Positions 36,045 to 48,597 of a DNA stretch of 64,000 nucleotides are shown here, piece after piece. The notes under the pieces are model-generated. The model had not been told where the DNA came from and ran no database searches. It saw only the letters and a list, made by a program, of their open reading frames with translations. The position numbers and the translations under genes are program-made. Positions within the stretch are counted from its first letter, which is position 1; each line of letters starts with the position of its first letter. The DNA is taken from the NCBI RefSeq assembly GCF_050624435.1, contig NC_134542.1:108793677-108857676 (forward strand). Reading direction: 5' to 3'. The DNA is from Tenrec ecaudatus (taxonomy: Eukaryota; Chordata; Mammalia; Afrosoricida; Tenrecidae).

Positions 36045-36915
36045 TTGGTCATCACCTAGTCTCTCATTGCTAGCTTGTTTTAAGAGGCCCGGAACAGTTC
36101 CAAATCACCAGCTTGCTCTGTGGGAGCAAGATGGGACTTTTGACCCCCATAAAGCCTAGCAGTCTCAGCAACTCCCTGGGACAGTTGCAGACTGTGTGCT
36201 AGGGTGGTGGTAGTGAGTGGCTGTATGCGTTTGTTTTTAGTTAATATTTTATCTTCTTCAACTCCTTCCTATATGTCTGTTCTCTTCCTGGTACTCACAC
36301 TTCCTCTGTTTCCAGCCTGCCATCTAAACCATTATGTTGGTCCTTGTGCTAAATAAACACGTTCCTGTTTGGCATTTTGCTCTGTCTTGGAATTCTGTTG
36401 AATAGTCCAGCCTTCCTATTGCAGCCTCACTTTCTTTTTCTCCACGTCTCACCCCATCCCTTCTTAATTTCTTAAGTTTTCTCATTCTAATGTTATTAAC
36501 CCAAGTTTATATAGTCCATATATTTTTATTTTATTTCTTTTTAAATAAAGATGTTGCTGTATTTTCACCTAAACCAATCTCAGCCTAGTTCTATAACTTG
36601 TAACAAAGAAACAACCCAGAGCTGCTTCTATAACAATTGGTTCAATTTAAATAACAGTACAAGTTAACTGGAACTAGTTATCTTGGAACATCATGAATAG
36701 AGGTAAAATGAAGAGAATAATCTAAACTCTAGGCAATTACCTCAGATTTGAGTCAGTAATATTATATAAAAACAAATATTAAGAAGTGAATGGGATCACA
36801 TTTTAGTAATTATTCTCTAAATGTCAAGAGTAACTAGATTACATGTACCTATACTTCAACATATTCTTTGTAGATCTGTGACTTAAGCAACATAACTATT
36901 CATTGTAAAGATGGG
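36045..36915. other. Unassigned intronic sequence
   Basis: Nothing recognised after the twin-primed element. Confidence 0.5.
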
Positions 36916-36920
36916 CATGT

Positions 36921-37097
36921 ATGTAAACGATTTAGTACTTAGCTACTAACCCAAAGGTTGTCAGTTCAAATCCACCCAGAGGTGCTCTGAAAGAAGGTTC
37001 TGGTGATTTACCTCCCAAAAGATCAGTCCTGGAAAACCCCTACCGACTCTGACTGACAAGGGCTCACCACAGTGTGGAATTGATGGCCACTGTGTTT
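36921..37097 (+). mobile_element. AfroSINE, long-middle variant
   Basis: CTACTAACCCAAAGGTTGTC, AAGAAGGTTCTGGTGATTTA and GTGGAATTGATGGCCACTG. The middle differs from most copies here and resembles the elephant-type subfamily. Confidence 0.82.
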
Positions 37098-37099
37098 GT

Positions 37100-38270
37100 T
37101 TTATTGTAAAAATTATCACTTTCTGTACTATAATGAAAGAAAGTGTCTTACAGATGTTCACATTTGTAAGCACAGCTTTCGGTATGCTGGTATGAAAATA
37201 ATTTTGATAAACTGAATTACATTCAAATTATAATAACTATAATCTTTCATGATTTTTATTACTGAAGTATTGTAATTTTACTGGTTCAACCTGAAGCCCG
37301 GGAGAAGAGACTAATCTGATATAGAAACTTTTATTACAGTAATGATATGTTTGAGCCTTAGGTATTATACAAAGAGTGTTTAATGTATTTAAATAGTAGT
37401 TGAATATTACCTTTTATCCCAGCAAAAAATGTGTTAAAGTGTAATAACTGTTTTTCTCCTTAGAATTACTCATGAAACCCATTGTCATTTGAGAGCAGAT
37501 GGTCTTTTAAAAAGAAGAGATAATTCTGTGAAAAAGCAAAGTTGTGATTTAAAACAAGTATTTAGAGGTTTCATTAAGTATGCAATATGAAGCTATTTGA
37601 GTTGGCAAAAAGACACTTGACTAGGAAAAGAGAGAAAATGAATCAGTTATTCACAATGTGTAATCTCTAACTATGAAAGAAACGATAACCAACAGTGGAA
37701 TCAAGTCAAATGTAATTCAGTCTTTTTTAACAAGGCAGCTGTTATACATCTAAGATGAATGGCAAGTAAACTATTTCTCAAGACTGTTTTAATATTTTCA
37801 TAAACCCCTATGGGTTTTTATCCGAGAGGCTTACTATCATAAAAATCTTGCTTTTCCTTTAAACATATTTTTCATGGATCTTTAGAATAATTAAGGGTAT
37901 TTTTCTCCTAACATCGTCTCTTTACTTCAGTGATTAGATAACTAATGTGGCTTCCAGGGTGCCTGTACTTGTCCCCCGCCCCCCACTATGTCAGGCCACC
38001 CCATTTGCTCCCCACCCCAACTGCAACATTTCTGCATCACTGGATGGGTTCCACAGAAACGAAAGTTAAATAGCTAGCTGTATAATAGGTGGAAATAAGC
38101 GTTGTTTGTAGAAAACCATGAGTACAATTTTACTCTGACACCCTTGGCTCAGTATAAGTTGGAATCGTGTGAGGGACAATCAACCTGGTGGTAACTGATT
38201 TGGCTATTTGATTATCTTATCTTTTAGTGGCCAATTTTTACAGGAAAATTATGAGAGTCTGTTGGTGTTT
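37100..38270. other. Unassigned AT-rich intronic sequence
   Basis: Nothing recognised; a C-rich patch at 37970-38020. Confidence 0.5.
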
Positions 38271-38273
38271 AAA

Positions 38274-38460
38274 GGAGCCCTGGTAGGGTAGTGGTTAATT
38301 GCTGGGCTGCTAACCTCAAGGTCACCAGTTCAAAACCTGTCCAAACAAGAAGATGGGGCTTTCTATTGTTGTGAAGCATTACAACCAAGAAAACTCACAC
38401 ATGGTTTTGTCCGATCCTGAAGGGTCTCTGGGAGTAAAATTGGATTTGATGGCGATGAAT
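38274..38460 (+). mobile_element. AfroSINE, near full length
   Basis: GGAGCCCTGGTAGGGTAGTG, TGGGCTGCTAACCTCAAGGT and ACCAGTTCAAAACCTG give clear tRNA A and B boxes. The tail GGATTTGATGGCGATGAAT is modestly changed. Confidence 0.92.
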
Positions 38461-38464
38461 TTGG

Positions 38465-41400
38465 AGAGAATTTTTTTTTTGCTTGGTGATTAGGAAAGAA
38501 TCTCTTCAATCTACTAATATATATCATAGTGTAGCCATAGAACAACATGTGCATGCATGTCTGAACACCACAGACACAATAGTAGTGGTTTTCTGGTAAG
38601 TTACATCACACATATAAACAAATGCAGGGTCCACAGGGAGTCCTCTTGGGTCAACAAACCACCTGGTCTTTCTTTTTAAGGAAAGAGAAATAGGACAGCA
38701 TACATTGGTTTATAATTTATTATTTAAATAACACACAAAAAATATTCCGCGTTATGGCTGTCGTGGTATTTGTGTTCTTTTTGCATTCCCTTCGTTTATT
38801 ATTTTTATTCCAGTCTCTTATTTCATTGTCTAGTTATTGACAAGAGGACTTCCTGAATTCTATTTATGAATCCGAAGCCTTTTTCCAATCAATGTACATA
38901 AAATTGAACCAAATGTTGAAGATAGAAGCTTTAAGACTCCTTTTTTTTTTTTTTTAAGTTTGGGGGTTTGACTTTGATATCAGGGAGAAACATCCAAAAT
39001 ACATGGGATGAAAACTGACGTTCCTGGAAAATATTTTCCCTAAAATGTTGGAGTCAAACTCAAAATTAACTGGTCATTTTGATGCATGTGACTCTGGAAA
39101 CCCCATAGGAAAAGACTGAAAAACAGGATTGTTGTGCCTTTTCCATGACCCACAGACTAGTGGGGGGCCCTTTCGAAATGGGTGTAAACTTCCAGAAACA
39201 TGATGTGTTCAGTGAATAAGAGAGCAAGTTGCAAACTCAGCAGTGGACATCTAGACTGCTTTCTGGCTGGTGTGCTGTGGTAGTCTGTGTCCATTCGCTG
39301 CCATTCTGACTGGTTTCTTCTCATGTCCTGCCTGCTAGTCACTCTGAAAATCCCTCCTAGCACGAAGAACATGGTGTCACAACCCGACTGCTTTTTTGAG
39401 TTTTAATTTTCTGAAAACATACCTACATAATGTGAAGAAAGAATGAAAGAATGTAACTATTGGGCATGACTCAAGTCTCACCTGTTTGCTTGACAAGCTA
39501 AAAATTTAAATTAAGAAACAGTCCTCTGAAATTTGATTTTACATAGAGTCTATCTTGAAGAATGTATTGAAAGGGAATGTTTTGAAATAGTTGTGTACTG
39601 TCTTTAAATACATTCACAGATTTTGTGTTATAGATAATTTCATTCCATTTAATTACATAACTGACCAAAGTGAATAAAATATTTAATACCAGCTCTCAAT
39701 ATTACTTTTGATAGTTTAATACATTAACCTTCAGTAAGACAATGGCAAATTAATATTGTCCCCATTTATATATGTGCATAGAGTGTAAACTTTCATAATT
39801 TTCCATGTATTTTTTTGTATGCACAACTTTCATTTTTTTATTTTCCATAGAACCTAAACATTTTAAAAATGGTTTTTCATTGCATGCAGTATTAGGAATT
39901 TTTATCCCAAACTACTCACTCAGTGACTGATATGGAAATTCTATTCTTAAGATAAAATATTTAAAATATTATTTAAAAAACAAACACATTATCTAGGAAC
40001 AATTTTATATCAATAGCAATGCCTTAACAGTTACTGATAATTTCTCTGTCAAATCAATTGATATTTTTTCATTATCTTTAACATTCCATTATAATGCATA
40101 GAGAAGTAGTGTCCTTAGATGTTTCTAGAACCATTGCTCTGTACGGAAAGCACTGTTACTTAAGAGCTGCCGTTATTATGGCTGGTGAAGTGAGTTTTCC
40201 TTTTAACCCACCATTAAAGAGAGAATGTAAGCTGGTATTCCTACAGGCGCCATTTCTTTCTTTCTTTTTTTGTCATTGGACACCTTTGCTTTCACTTTCT
40301 ACCTTTGCACCTGCCCGCCACCATACTCCAAGTTGCTGCCTGGGTACCTATGCAGAAGCCCTGCGTGCAGAATTGCAAAGCTTGAAAAGTACTGCTTTAG
40401 AGTGTATCACATTTCAGAAGAATTATACAGAGGATAATTAATTCTTTGGGGAAATTTAAAAATACAAATAAGATCAAAGTCTGCGTACTGTAGGCTTAAT
40501 CCTATTCATTAACAGAATACATTTATTTTAATTAAATAGCTGACGTTCTACTGGAGTCTTTCCCTGGTAATTTTTCATTATAAAACATAGATAAAGATAA
40601 ATGCTAGATTTATCATCAGAGGCAAACTATGCATCAATAACAATGGGGTGATGATTCAAACTGTGTATATTAGCTATTAACATCTGAAAATGAATTTGAA
40701 GGAGCAGTAGGAGGATATCGTTAATGGGGAAAACTGCCAGACTTCAACTATTTCTTTATTTCTCACTTGAATTCTTTAATGGATCTTAGGCCTTCCACTT
40801 CAAGGACTAAAGTACATTGATGTGGTATGGTCATTATCCACCAAGGCAAGTGAAGGGAAGCAAGGGCGTCTTCCATCCTTTGCTTTAATCCACAAAGAAT
40901 GTACTCGTTGAAGACAAAACACAGGCCGACTTCTCAGCCTTGAAAATATTATTTTGGACATTATATGCTCCCTGGTTACACAATTGACACATACTTGTTT
41001 CCTTGGCCCTGAACACATGACCCAAAGCACCCTGTGGTCCACTTCTCTCCCCTTTCTCTTCTTCCTCCTACAGCAAAATGGAAATCACAAGAAGCTCTCT
41101 TCTGCCAGAGCACTCAGAAAGTGCCATAGAAGAAGTTTCTATTCTATATCAGTGAAAAGAAATCAGAGAGTGAAGCGGATAGATACATGCTCATTACTGC
41201 AGACATGACTCTATTAAATCACCTGGGATTCTTTGAGACTTTTAGTCACTGATGTGGCTCAATATGGTTTGCCATATGCTGTTCTGATCTTCCTGGGAAG
41301 ATGGTGCATATAACTTTCTACTGCTCTTGTGGTTGGTGTAACTGTGTGCCAGTTGAAAGGCAGAGTGTCCTTTCCATGTGTGGCGATGCTGTTCTGAGCG

Positions 41401-41860
41401 TGTTGCCTCCTCCCTTCTTTTCTTTCTTTTCTTTTTTTGAATGTTAAAATTATATTTAATGCAAACACTTGTGAGTAATTTAGCTTCTCAAAAATATCTC
41501 AAAGTCAAGGAAAACAAAAGTATACGAACAAACTTCCATGTATTACAAACAACAAGAAAAAATAAATAAAACCGAAACAACACAGAAGGCTAGGATGTAC
41601 ACTGATTTGTTCTTTGGAAATAATCAATAGTTTTTAGGTTTGTTGTCATAATGGTACCTGATACAAATTGAAATATAGGGAAATGTGTGAGGGCTTTAAT
41701 CAGTGAGATTGCCTTTGTTTTCCAGGTCTCAAATGCTTTCTGCCTTTGATCAGATGTATTTACTATGTTCTTATAACTCTGTATTTAATAGGAAATATTT
41801 TAGATTTTTTGTTATGATGATAACCTTTTTATTATAGCATTAGGCAGTAGGATATTATGC
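38465..41860. other. Long stretch without recognised genes or SINEs
   Basis: A 15-base T-run at 38941-38955 and pyrimidine runs at 40255-40272 and 41402-41437. Otherwise AT-rich and unassigned. Confidence 0.5.
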
Positions 41861-41864
41861 ATAT

Positions 41865-41985
41865 TGTTTTAAAATCATTTTATTGGGGGCTCGTAAAATT
41901 CTTATCACAATGTATACATACGTCCATATTGTGGAGCACTTTTGTACATTTGTTGCCATCATGATTCTTAAAACATTTACTTTCT
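41865..41985 (-). mobile_element. Afrotherian RTE-type repeat, 3' end, antisense
   Basis: GTTTTAAAATCATTTTATTG, TTCTTATCACAATGTATAC and TGTTGCCATCATGATTCT. Only the terminal 120 bp is present. Confidence 0.82.
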
Positions 41986-42144
41986 TCTTCTTTTGAAGCG
42001 ATGCTATGGCATTTTTAAAGACTCAATGGTACAGAACTGTGTATCATTCCATCAATCTTTATGATCCCTCAAACTGCCTATTAATTTTTTTCTGATGACG
42101 AATAGTATGATTAGGAATCTTTATTCAATGAGTGCTCCAGGAAA

Positions 42145-42290
42145 GGATCCCTGGTGGTTTGGTGGAAATATTGTGAACCCTAAGGAAAATGGTGACACTT
42201 CAAATGTCCCACTTGACCAGTAGGAGACAGTTGGAGCCATGCACTTCCATAAAGGGCTCTAACCTTGGGCCTCCTTGGGGGCAGTTCTAC
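42145..42290 (+). mobile_element. AfroSINE, diverged
   Basis: GGATCCCTGGTGGTTTGGTG head, GTGAACCCTAAGG, then a weak middle. Confidence 0.55.
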
Positions 42291-42620
42291 CCGGTAGTAG
42301 AGCTGCTAATGACTATTAATTGACTTGAAGGCCATGGGAAAACTATAAGAAAACATTATAATGTTTTGACATAGTCTCTAGTTATCTTGTCTAATCATGG
42401 GTCCTGGTAGATGTAAAAAAAACAGCAGTGTTGGTGTAAGCTATGCCTTCAAACATCCCAGTGTTGGCCACTGTGGCAGCAACATGCCGATGGTGAGTTC
42501 ACAAAAATGTCCCTGTCCCGGAATCATAACAACAAACTCAGGGGTTCTGAAAACTAGAGTTTCAGCAATTCCAAAGAGGTTCCTGCAAAATGATTTCAGA
42601 TGGTAAACTATCCAAATCCT

Positions 42621-42840
42621 GTTTTATTATTATTATTTGTTGGGATTTAATACATGTATCATTCACATGTATTCATTCAATCACGTTAGTCATGTACAAT
42701 TGCTACCACAATCCATTTCCAAACATTCTTTTTCTACATGGACTCCTTGATATCGTCTCCCTTTTACCTCCACCACACACACCACTGTACCCCACTTCTC
42801 CCTGAACCCCTTATTCTTCTTGCTGTCCCTATTGGTTCAT
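42621..42840 (-). repeat. Interspersed repeat family, copy 1 (antisense, T-rich start)
   Basis: TTGTTGGGATTTAATAC, ACAATTGCTACCACAATCCA and TTTCCAAACATTC, then a C-rich block. The ACAATTGCTACCACAATC and TTTCCA core recurs at 60250-60400. Probably another RTE-derived or RTE-mobilised 3' end, since it begins at a T-run as that group does. Confidence 0.6.
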
Positions 42841-43000
42841 TAATCCTGGATTTCATATACTGAAAAACGGGAATGCACAGAACACAGCTTCAAGAGGAAA
42901 CCATATTTCTGTCTCAGGAACCAGGTACTGCCTGCCAATTATGAAAACTAAGAAAATAACAAGTCTTCAATAACCCACCTTTAGGACAGAATGCCATCAG

Positions 43001-43130
43001 GCTACCAACCATAAGTTTGGTGGTTATAACGTCCGAGCCACAGCTAGGAGAGAGACAGGGCCATCTTCTGCCATAAAGATTGACAGTCTTGAAAATCCTG
43101 AGCTGGAACTGACTACGTGGTAGTGGCTTT
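43001..43130 (+). mobile_element. AfroSINE, 5'-truncated
   Basis: GCTACCAACCATAAGTTTGG, GGCCATCTTCTGCC and TGAGCTGGAACTGACTACG; the head is missing. Confidence 0.65.
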
Positions 43131-43499
43131 GATGTGGATTTGAGACCATTTATTCATAGTTATTTGAGAATCTGCCACCTAAATATTGTCATGACGATGA
43201 AGTAGCAGATTGGAATGTAGCTATGCTTACTAAAATTATATATTAACTATAAAGAAAATTATGATAAGAAGTGTCACTATAACCTCAAGACAACTTAGGA
43301 AGAGAAAGGCCAATCAGAAGATATAAGGGAAGGCCTAGTTTAGAGATTTTTGAATGGCCCAACAAAATCATTATTCTCTAAACTCTATTAACTCATATTT
43401 GCCATTACTCTATAAGCTGACCATTATTGGGTATTTATTGGCTTTTAATGTTTGCCTTAAAGGTTCCCCGTTTTGTTTAACTAACAATAAAAAGCAATT

Positions 43500-43800
43500 A
43501 GCATCAAATGTGTTCACAAAATTCATAATCACACCAGACATAAATAGCCCAAATGTTTGTTTTTGTTCTCTAGTGAATAGAAGAATGAACTGTGTAAGAT
43601 AGAGCTATACGGTGAGCATTTAAAAAATGTTAGAGATAACATCACTCTTAATGGCAAAAGAATGAATATTTTTTTCCTGTAAGATCTGTAAATATACAAG
43701 ACTGTCTAGTCCCATCACTCTAGGTCAACACCATTTGAGAAGTCCAAGAGATAAAAAGCCAGCTTAGTCATGTAAGATTTAAGATGAATTTAAATGAGTA
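43500..43800 (+). mobile_element. L1 fragments (ORF2 end, then an internal piece)
   Basis: AAAATTCATAATCACACCAG with CATAAATAGCCCAAATGTTT is the ORF2 C-terminal motif region. It is followed at about 43620 by an internal ORF2 piece (ACATCACTCTTAATGGCAAA, GAGAAGTCCAAGAG). The normal order is reversed. Confidence 0.75.
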
Positions 43801-43989
43801 AGAGAGAGGCTATTTTCTTTTGTTTAACCAGCAATAATAATAAATAAGAAAGGCTACACATATATTTTCTTCAAAATAAGTCATTAAATTTTGAGGAATA
43901 TTTTTAGAATATGCATCACAAAGTAGTTTTCCTTGAAAAAAAACAAGTCAAACTTATTAATGTAGAATTTATATGCAGTGAATTTACTT

Positions 43990-44585
43990 TTGTTGTACAG
44001 TTTTGCTTTTTCACAATTCGTACTGATGTACAATATTCAACTGAGTCAAGATATTTCCATCACCTCAAGTAATCCCCTCCTTTTCCTTTATCAAACCCTT
44101 TTCTCCACCTTCAGCACCTGGTAATCACTTATCCATCTTCAGTCCGTATGATTTACAGTCTGATGCATCAAGGGAATCACACAAATCACACAGTCAATAA
44201 GCTTTTGTGTCTGCTTCATTCACGCAGCAAAATGCGGTAAGAGTAACTGAGGTCATTGTGAGTGTCACAGTTCATTTTTTTATTGATACATTGATTTTTC
44301 ACTGTATAGATGTATTATACAACTCATTCATCTATTCACTAGATAAGAAAACAACGTTTGGGCTATTTCTGTCTGGTGTGATTATGAATATCATACACAT
44401 ATTTGATGCTAACATAAATTTTCATTTCTCTTGCATAAATGCCTACAAGTAGAGTTCTGGATAATTTAAGTGATTGTATAACTTTTTGAGAAAATGCTAA
44501 ACCATTTTCTAAAGTAGCAGTGTTATTTTGCATTCTCTTTAGCAATATATAAGACTTTCAGTTGTCTCATATCCTTGCCAGGTCT
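43990..44585 (-). mobile_element. L1 3' UTR, antisense (old L1M-like)
   Basis: Follows the antisense L1 3' end in order: TATTTCCATCACCTCAAGTA, CACCTGGTAATCACTTATCC, TTTTGTGTCTGCTTCATTCA, AAATTTTCATTTCTCTTGCA and TTTCTAAAGTAGCAGTG. Confidence 0.85.
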
Positions 44586-44589
44586 TTAT

Positions 44590-45060
44590 ATTAGCCTTCA
44601 TAAGCATGGGCATAAACATTATCAACAAAATACTAGTAAATGAAATAGGAAGATAGAGTACATGATAATATATCATGAGAGAATTATTCTAATCCTGAGG
44701 GTACACATTTCATTCAGTATTCAAAATTAGAATAATTCATCACATTAAAAGACTAAAGAAAAACTAAATGATCATCTCCATAATTCAGAGAAAAATATTT
44801 GATAAAAATAAACATCAAATCATTACAGGAAAATTCCTATAAAAGTATAGATTAAGAAAATATCCTTCAACATGATAAAGAAAATTTCAATAAATTTTAC
44901 AGATACCATTACTCACAATGGTAAAAGAGTGAATATTTTTTCCTGTAAGTTTTGGGAAAATGCAAGGTTGTCTGCCCCTATCACTAATTCAACACTGTAC
45001 TAGAAGTCCAAGAGATTGAAAACGAAGTTTCGTCATGTAAGATTTAAGATGAATTTTCAA
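44590..45060 (+). mobile_element. L1 internal ORF2 fragment
   Basis: AACAAAATACTAGTAAATGA, AATAATTCATCACATTAAAA, AATATTTGATAAAAATAAAC and TAGAAGTCCAAGAG are ordered as in the reverse-transcriptase region of ORF2. Its last 170 bp is similar to 43630-43800. Confidence 0.85.
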
Positions 45061-45064
45061 AAAC

Positions 45065-45655
45065 CAATTGTTTGTAATATTCAAGATGATGTTGAGGACT
45101 CAATTAAAAAGACAGTTTTATGTCTTTTGTTGGAATACATAAGAAAGATTTTGGTCTGGTCCTCAGATTTCTGAAAGTCTGCACTTTCCAGCCCCCCACT
45201 TCCCTGCCGCACACACACACGAGCACATCTGAGAATACTCACAGAGATAAATTATAACATAGTCACTCCTTTCTTTTTCTGTTTGACTTGAGAGGAAAAT
45301 AAAAATTTTATTTTCAAATAAGATTGACGATTATAAATGCTTTTTACTCAACCCCCTTCATTTTCTTATTTTCTTCTTCCACATAAATATAGCATGATAG
45401 TGATACACTGAAATATTATCAGCATAGCTCTTAAATTTTCTCTGGTGTCAGACATATGTCATGTCTTCACTATCTCATTTCCAGAAACTATGAGTGGACA
45501 CTCTGTGTCTCATTTTGTTATCCTGAAAGCATTAAAATATTGCCTTAAATGTTCTATATAACTTGCTAATTACATCGACTTCTAGGTTAATCACATAATA
45601 ATCAATCTCTACATGCCATTAAACCTAGTTCTAATAGTTCCTTATGTATTACACC
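45065..45655. other. Unassigned AT-rich intronic sequence
   Basis: A short CA run at about 45208. Nothing else recognised. Confidence 0.5.
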
Positions 45656-45660
45656 TTGAA

Positions 45661-45836
45661 GGAATCCTGATGGCACTGTTGTTGGTTAAGTTTTGGCCTC
45701 TTAACCTTAAGATTCGTGGTTCAAATCCACCAGCTTCTCCACAGGAGGAGAGACTGTCTGCTTTACTAAATGTCTACAAAGCTTCAGAAACCCTAACTGG
45801 AGTCACTATGAGCCAGAATCTACTGAATGGCAGTGA
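45661..45836 (+). mobile_element. AfroSINE
   Basis: GGAATCCTGATGGCACTG head, GTGGTTCAAATCCACCAGC B box and GAGTCACTATGAGCCAGAAT tail. Confidence 0.88.
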
Positions 45837-45991
45837 AGTTAGATTTGGGGGGGAGGGCATATATCTTGTCCTTTTTTGCATTCTTTTACATGTAACATGT
45901 AATGCTAATATGAGTACAGCACTCTGTATGGTGGTGCTGGTGATTTGGAAGAATATTTTTTTACATTGCAAAACTTCTATCAATCTTTCTC

Positions 45992-46165
45992 CCACCGTGA
46001 TGTAGTGGTTATGCATTGGGCTGTGATTTGCATGGTCAGCAGTTTGAAGCCACCAGCAGCTCCAGGGGAGAAAGGCTGGGTTTTCTACTCCCATAACCAG
46101 CTACACTCTCAGAAACCCACGGGGGTCTCTGAAAGTCAGCATGGGCTCCATGAGAGGGAGTTTGG
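45992..46165 (+). mobile_element. AfroSINE
   Basis: ACCGTGATGTAGTGGTTATG head, GGTCAGCAGTTTGAAGCCAC and AGCTCCAGGGGAGAAAGGCT. It is the second same-strand SINE within 350 bp. Confidence 0.9.
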
Positions 46166-46615
46166 TCTCCTGCGATTTACCAAAGCAAACAGCACGGTGA
46201 TCATCATATTGCACAAATGCCTACAAATGAGATGTCTGATTATCTAAACTCTACTAACTTGAAAAATAGGATAAACTATAAAATAATAAAGTCCAAGTGA
46301 ATTTCTGTTATATAGCTCCTAAAGTCAGATAGACACTAGAAAGGAAAGAATATAGATTTTTTTGTTCCTTTGTTTAATGTATGCTAATGTTTTGATCATT
46401 CTTGTCACTGCTATCTTTGGGATCTAATTTCTCGCCTCATGACTTTGTTTCGTTTCTCTACTTCTCTCATGGAGAGCTGTTATTATTAATCACATTTAGA
46501 CACGGCGGAAGAAATAGCTACATATGGTTTTTACAGTTTCACTTCAGAGTCAACATGGTCACTGATCCTGGTTTTAGGTCAGGTTGTCATGAGAATAAAA
46601 TCCAGTGACACTCAT

Positions 46616-47040
46616 CTATGTATAAGAAATAGCTTTATATCAAAAAGAACTGTGCAGCCAAGCACCATCCAACTCAAGTCCCTAAGTCTGATGTGGATCC
46701 ATTAGTCTCTCTTCAGACTTATGTAGCTGCTGGTCAATGACGAAGAAAGGTGAACTAGGAACCAGGGAGAGATCTCAGGCCAGTGGGTGCAAGGTACATG
46801 GAAACTATAGCAAGTTAACTGCTCTCATTAGCAGAGTCCGACAAAGCAGGAAGGCAAAGTAGCACAGAATGAGAGAGAGGTTCCCAGTTTCTTCTTATAA
46901 GAAAGAGACATACCCACAGATGCATCATCAGGCCGTGGCCAGAATTACAGGTTGGACTCTATCCCTACACGTCCATAAAAATTCAAGTTGACCTAAAATC
47001 ATCTAACTATGACAATGATAATGATATATTCTCGGACAGG
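46616..47040. repeat. Unnamed interspersed repeat, copy B
   Basis: ATGTATAAGAAATAGCTTTA then ATCAAAAAGAA, CCAACTCAAGTCCCTAAGTC, GAAAGGTGAACTAGG, ATCATCAGGCCGTGGCCAGA and CCCTACACGTCCATAAAAAT. Collinear with copies at 12104 and 49866. Confidence 0.7.
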
Positions 47041-47094
47041 CTTCTATCACAATGCCATTACACATTTCTGGCAGCAATGGTTTGTCAGAGATGT

Positions 47095-47480
47095 GTTAGC
47101 CAGGCTTTGTAACTGTCAGGTACTGCAACATATAAATCCTAAAATCTCAATGGCTTGCTTATTTCTTGCTCCTGCAGTCTGAAGATTACCACCACATAAC
47201 TCTATATGATAGCTCTTTCCTGACATTCTCATGTTAACACATCATTTCCAAAGTCATTATCAGGTGAAAGGAAATCAGGCAATCTTACACTACCTCTTAA
47301 GACACATGAGTCTGGTTATAATGTGTGTCATCTACAAGAACATGTTACTGCGTGAACGCAAAGGAAACAAGAAGGGCACTTTCCCTGTGAATTCCGGAAG
47401 GGCAGGGAATCAGAAATGTGTGAGCTCTAGAGATGTCTCATATGACAAGGCACTTTTTACAGCATTTGACCTCCAGTGGC
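47095..47480. repeat. Possible ancient mammalian interspersed repeat
   Basis: CCTAAAATCTCAATGGCTTG with TTATTTCTTGCTCCTGCAGT resembles the antisense of a widespread eutherian repeat whose class I cannot assign. Later text (GCACTTTCCCTGTGAATTCC) is unassigned. Confidence 0.35.
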
Positions 47481-47807
47481 ATGCCACTCCTTTATCTATC
47501 CATTCATTAGTTTCATGATTCTCTGCATATATTTCTCAGTCCAAATCAAATAGCTGAGCAAAATCTAAGTCAGTGCATCATCAGTAAAGTACTAAGAAAT
47601 TTGTTCTCGCATGCAGAATTCTATTTTTGAGCTCAGCTAATGAAGGATTTGTGTAAAGGAACATTTTGAGGTATCACTTTATAATTATTAGAAGGGAAAC
47701 ATTGTATTTATATACCTAGCTGCTCTCAAAATGCCCCCAAAATGATGCCTGCTGCAGTGACAAGTTATAGGCTAGATAATTGTGATCCATCTCTCTATCT
47801 CTCTCTG

Positions 47808-47905
47808 TCATGGTGGTTTTATCCCCCTCAGGCTGGTGATTTCAAACTACTGGTCTTGCAGTAAGTAGTACAACATATAACCCATTTTGCCACCATAGCT
47901 CCTGG
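47808..47905 (-). mobile_element. AfroSINE fragment (head half)
   Basis: GGTGATTTCAAACTACTGGT and AACCCATTTTGCCACCATAG, antisense. Confidence 0.72.
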
Positions 47906-47909
47906 AGGG

Positions 47910-48595
47910 ACTTGTGATGGGCCTGGCTGGGGAAGTAGATCACCTGGTTTTTCTTCCTGATCCATCTTACTCTGGAAGCTCTAGTGAAGAAAGCAATATG
48001 TTGACAGTTTACTAAGACACTCAATAATATAGTTAGCATGATCATTGTGATAAAATGAATCTATGTATCTAAGGATCCAGTTATTCTATTTATTTTAAAG
48101 TGACCTCTTGAGAGTTAAAAGAAATTTTATATTTTCTTTTAAGGAACTGGCATAACTAGCATAAGCTACACTTATTACATATAAGAGATGAAAAATAAAA
48201 CCGAGGCACATTATCTTCCCTATGTACAAATGTTACATGGACTGAGGGTTGCAATGAAATACAAAAAGAAATGTAAATTACACATATTATGTTAAATACG
48301 GATAAAATTTCAATGATGTTTAGTGTTCAGGTATACTATTAAACTTTATATAAAGTTAGATAGGATAAATGATAAAATTCGTTTTCATAATATTTTCTTG
48401 AGTCTATTAATGATATATCAATGTAGCAAATATTTTCTATGACAGTTTCAGAAATATAATATACTATGAATAAAATAAGAAAATTTATACATTTTAATCC
48501 ATTTATTAGTAATTGATACCTTTTGGTAATTAAATAGTCTAGAGGTTTATTATAACAGTTAATCTAATCATCAAGAGATTAACACCGGCATTATT
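47910..48595. other. Unassigned AT-rich intronic sequence
   Basis: Nothing recognised. Confidence 0.5.
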
Positions 48596-48597
48596 AT

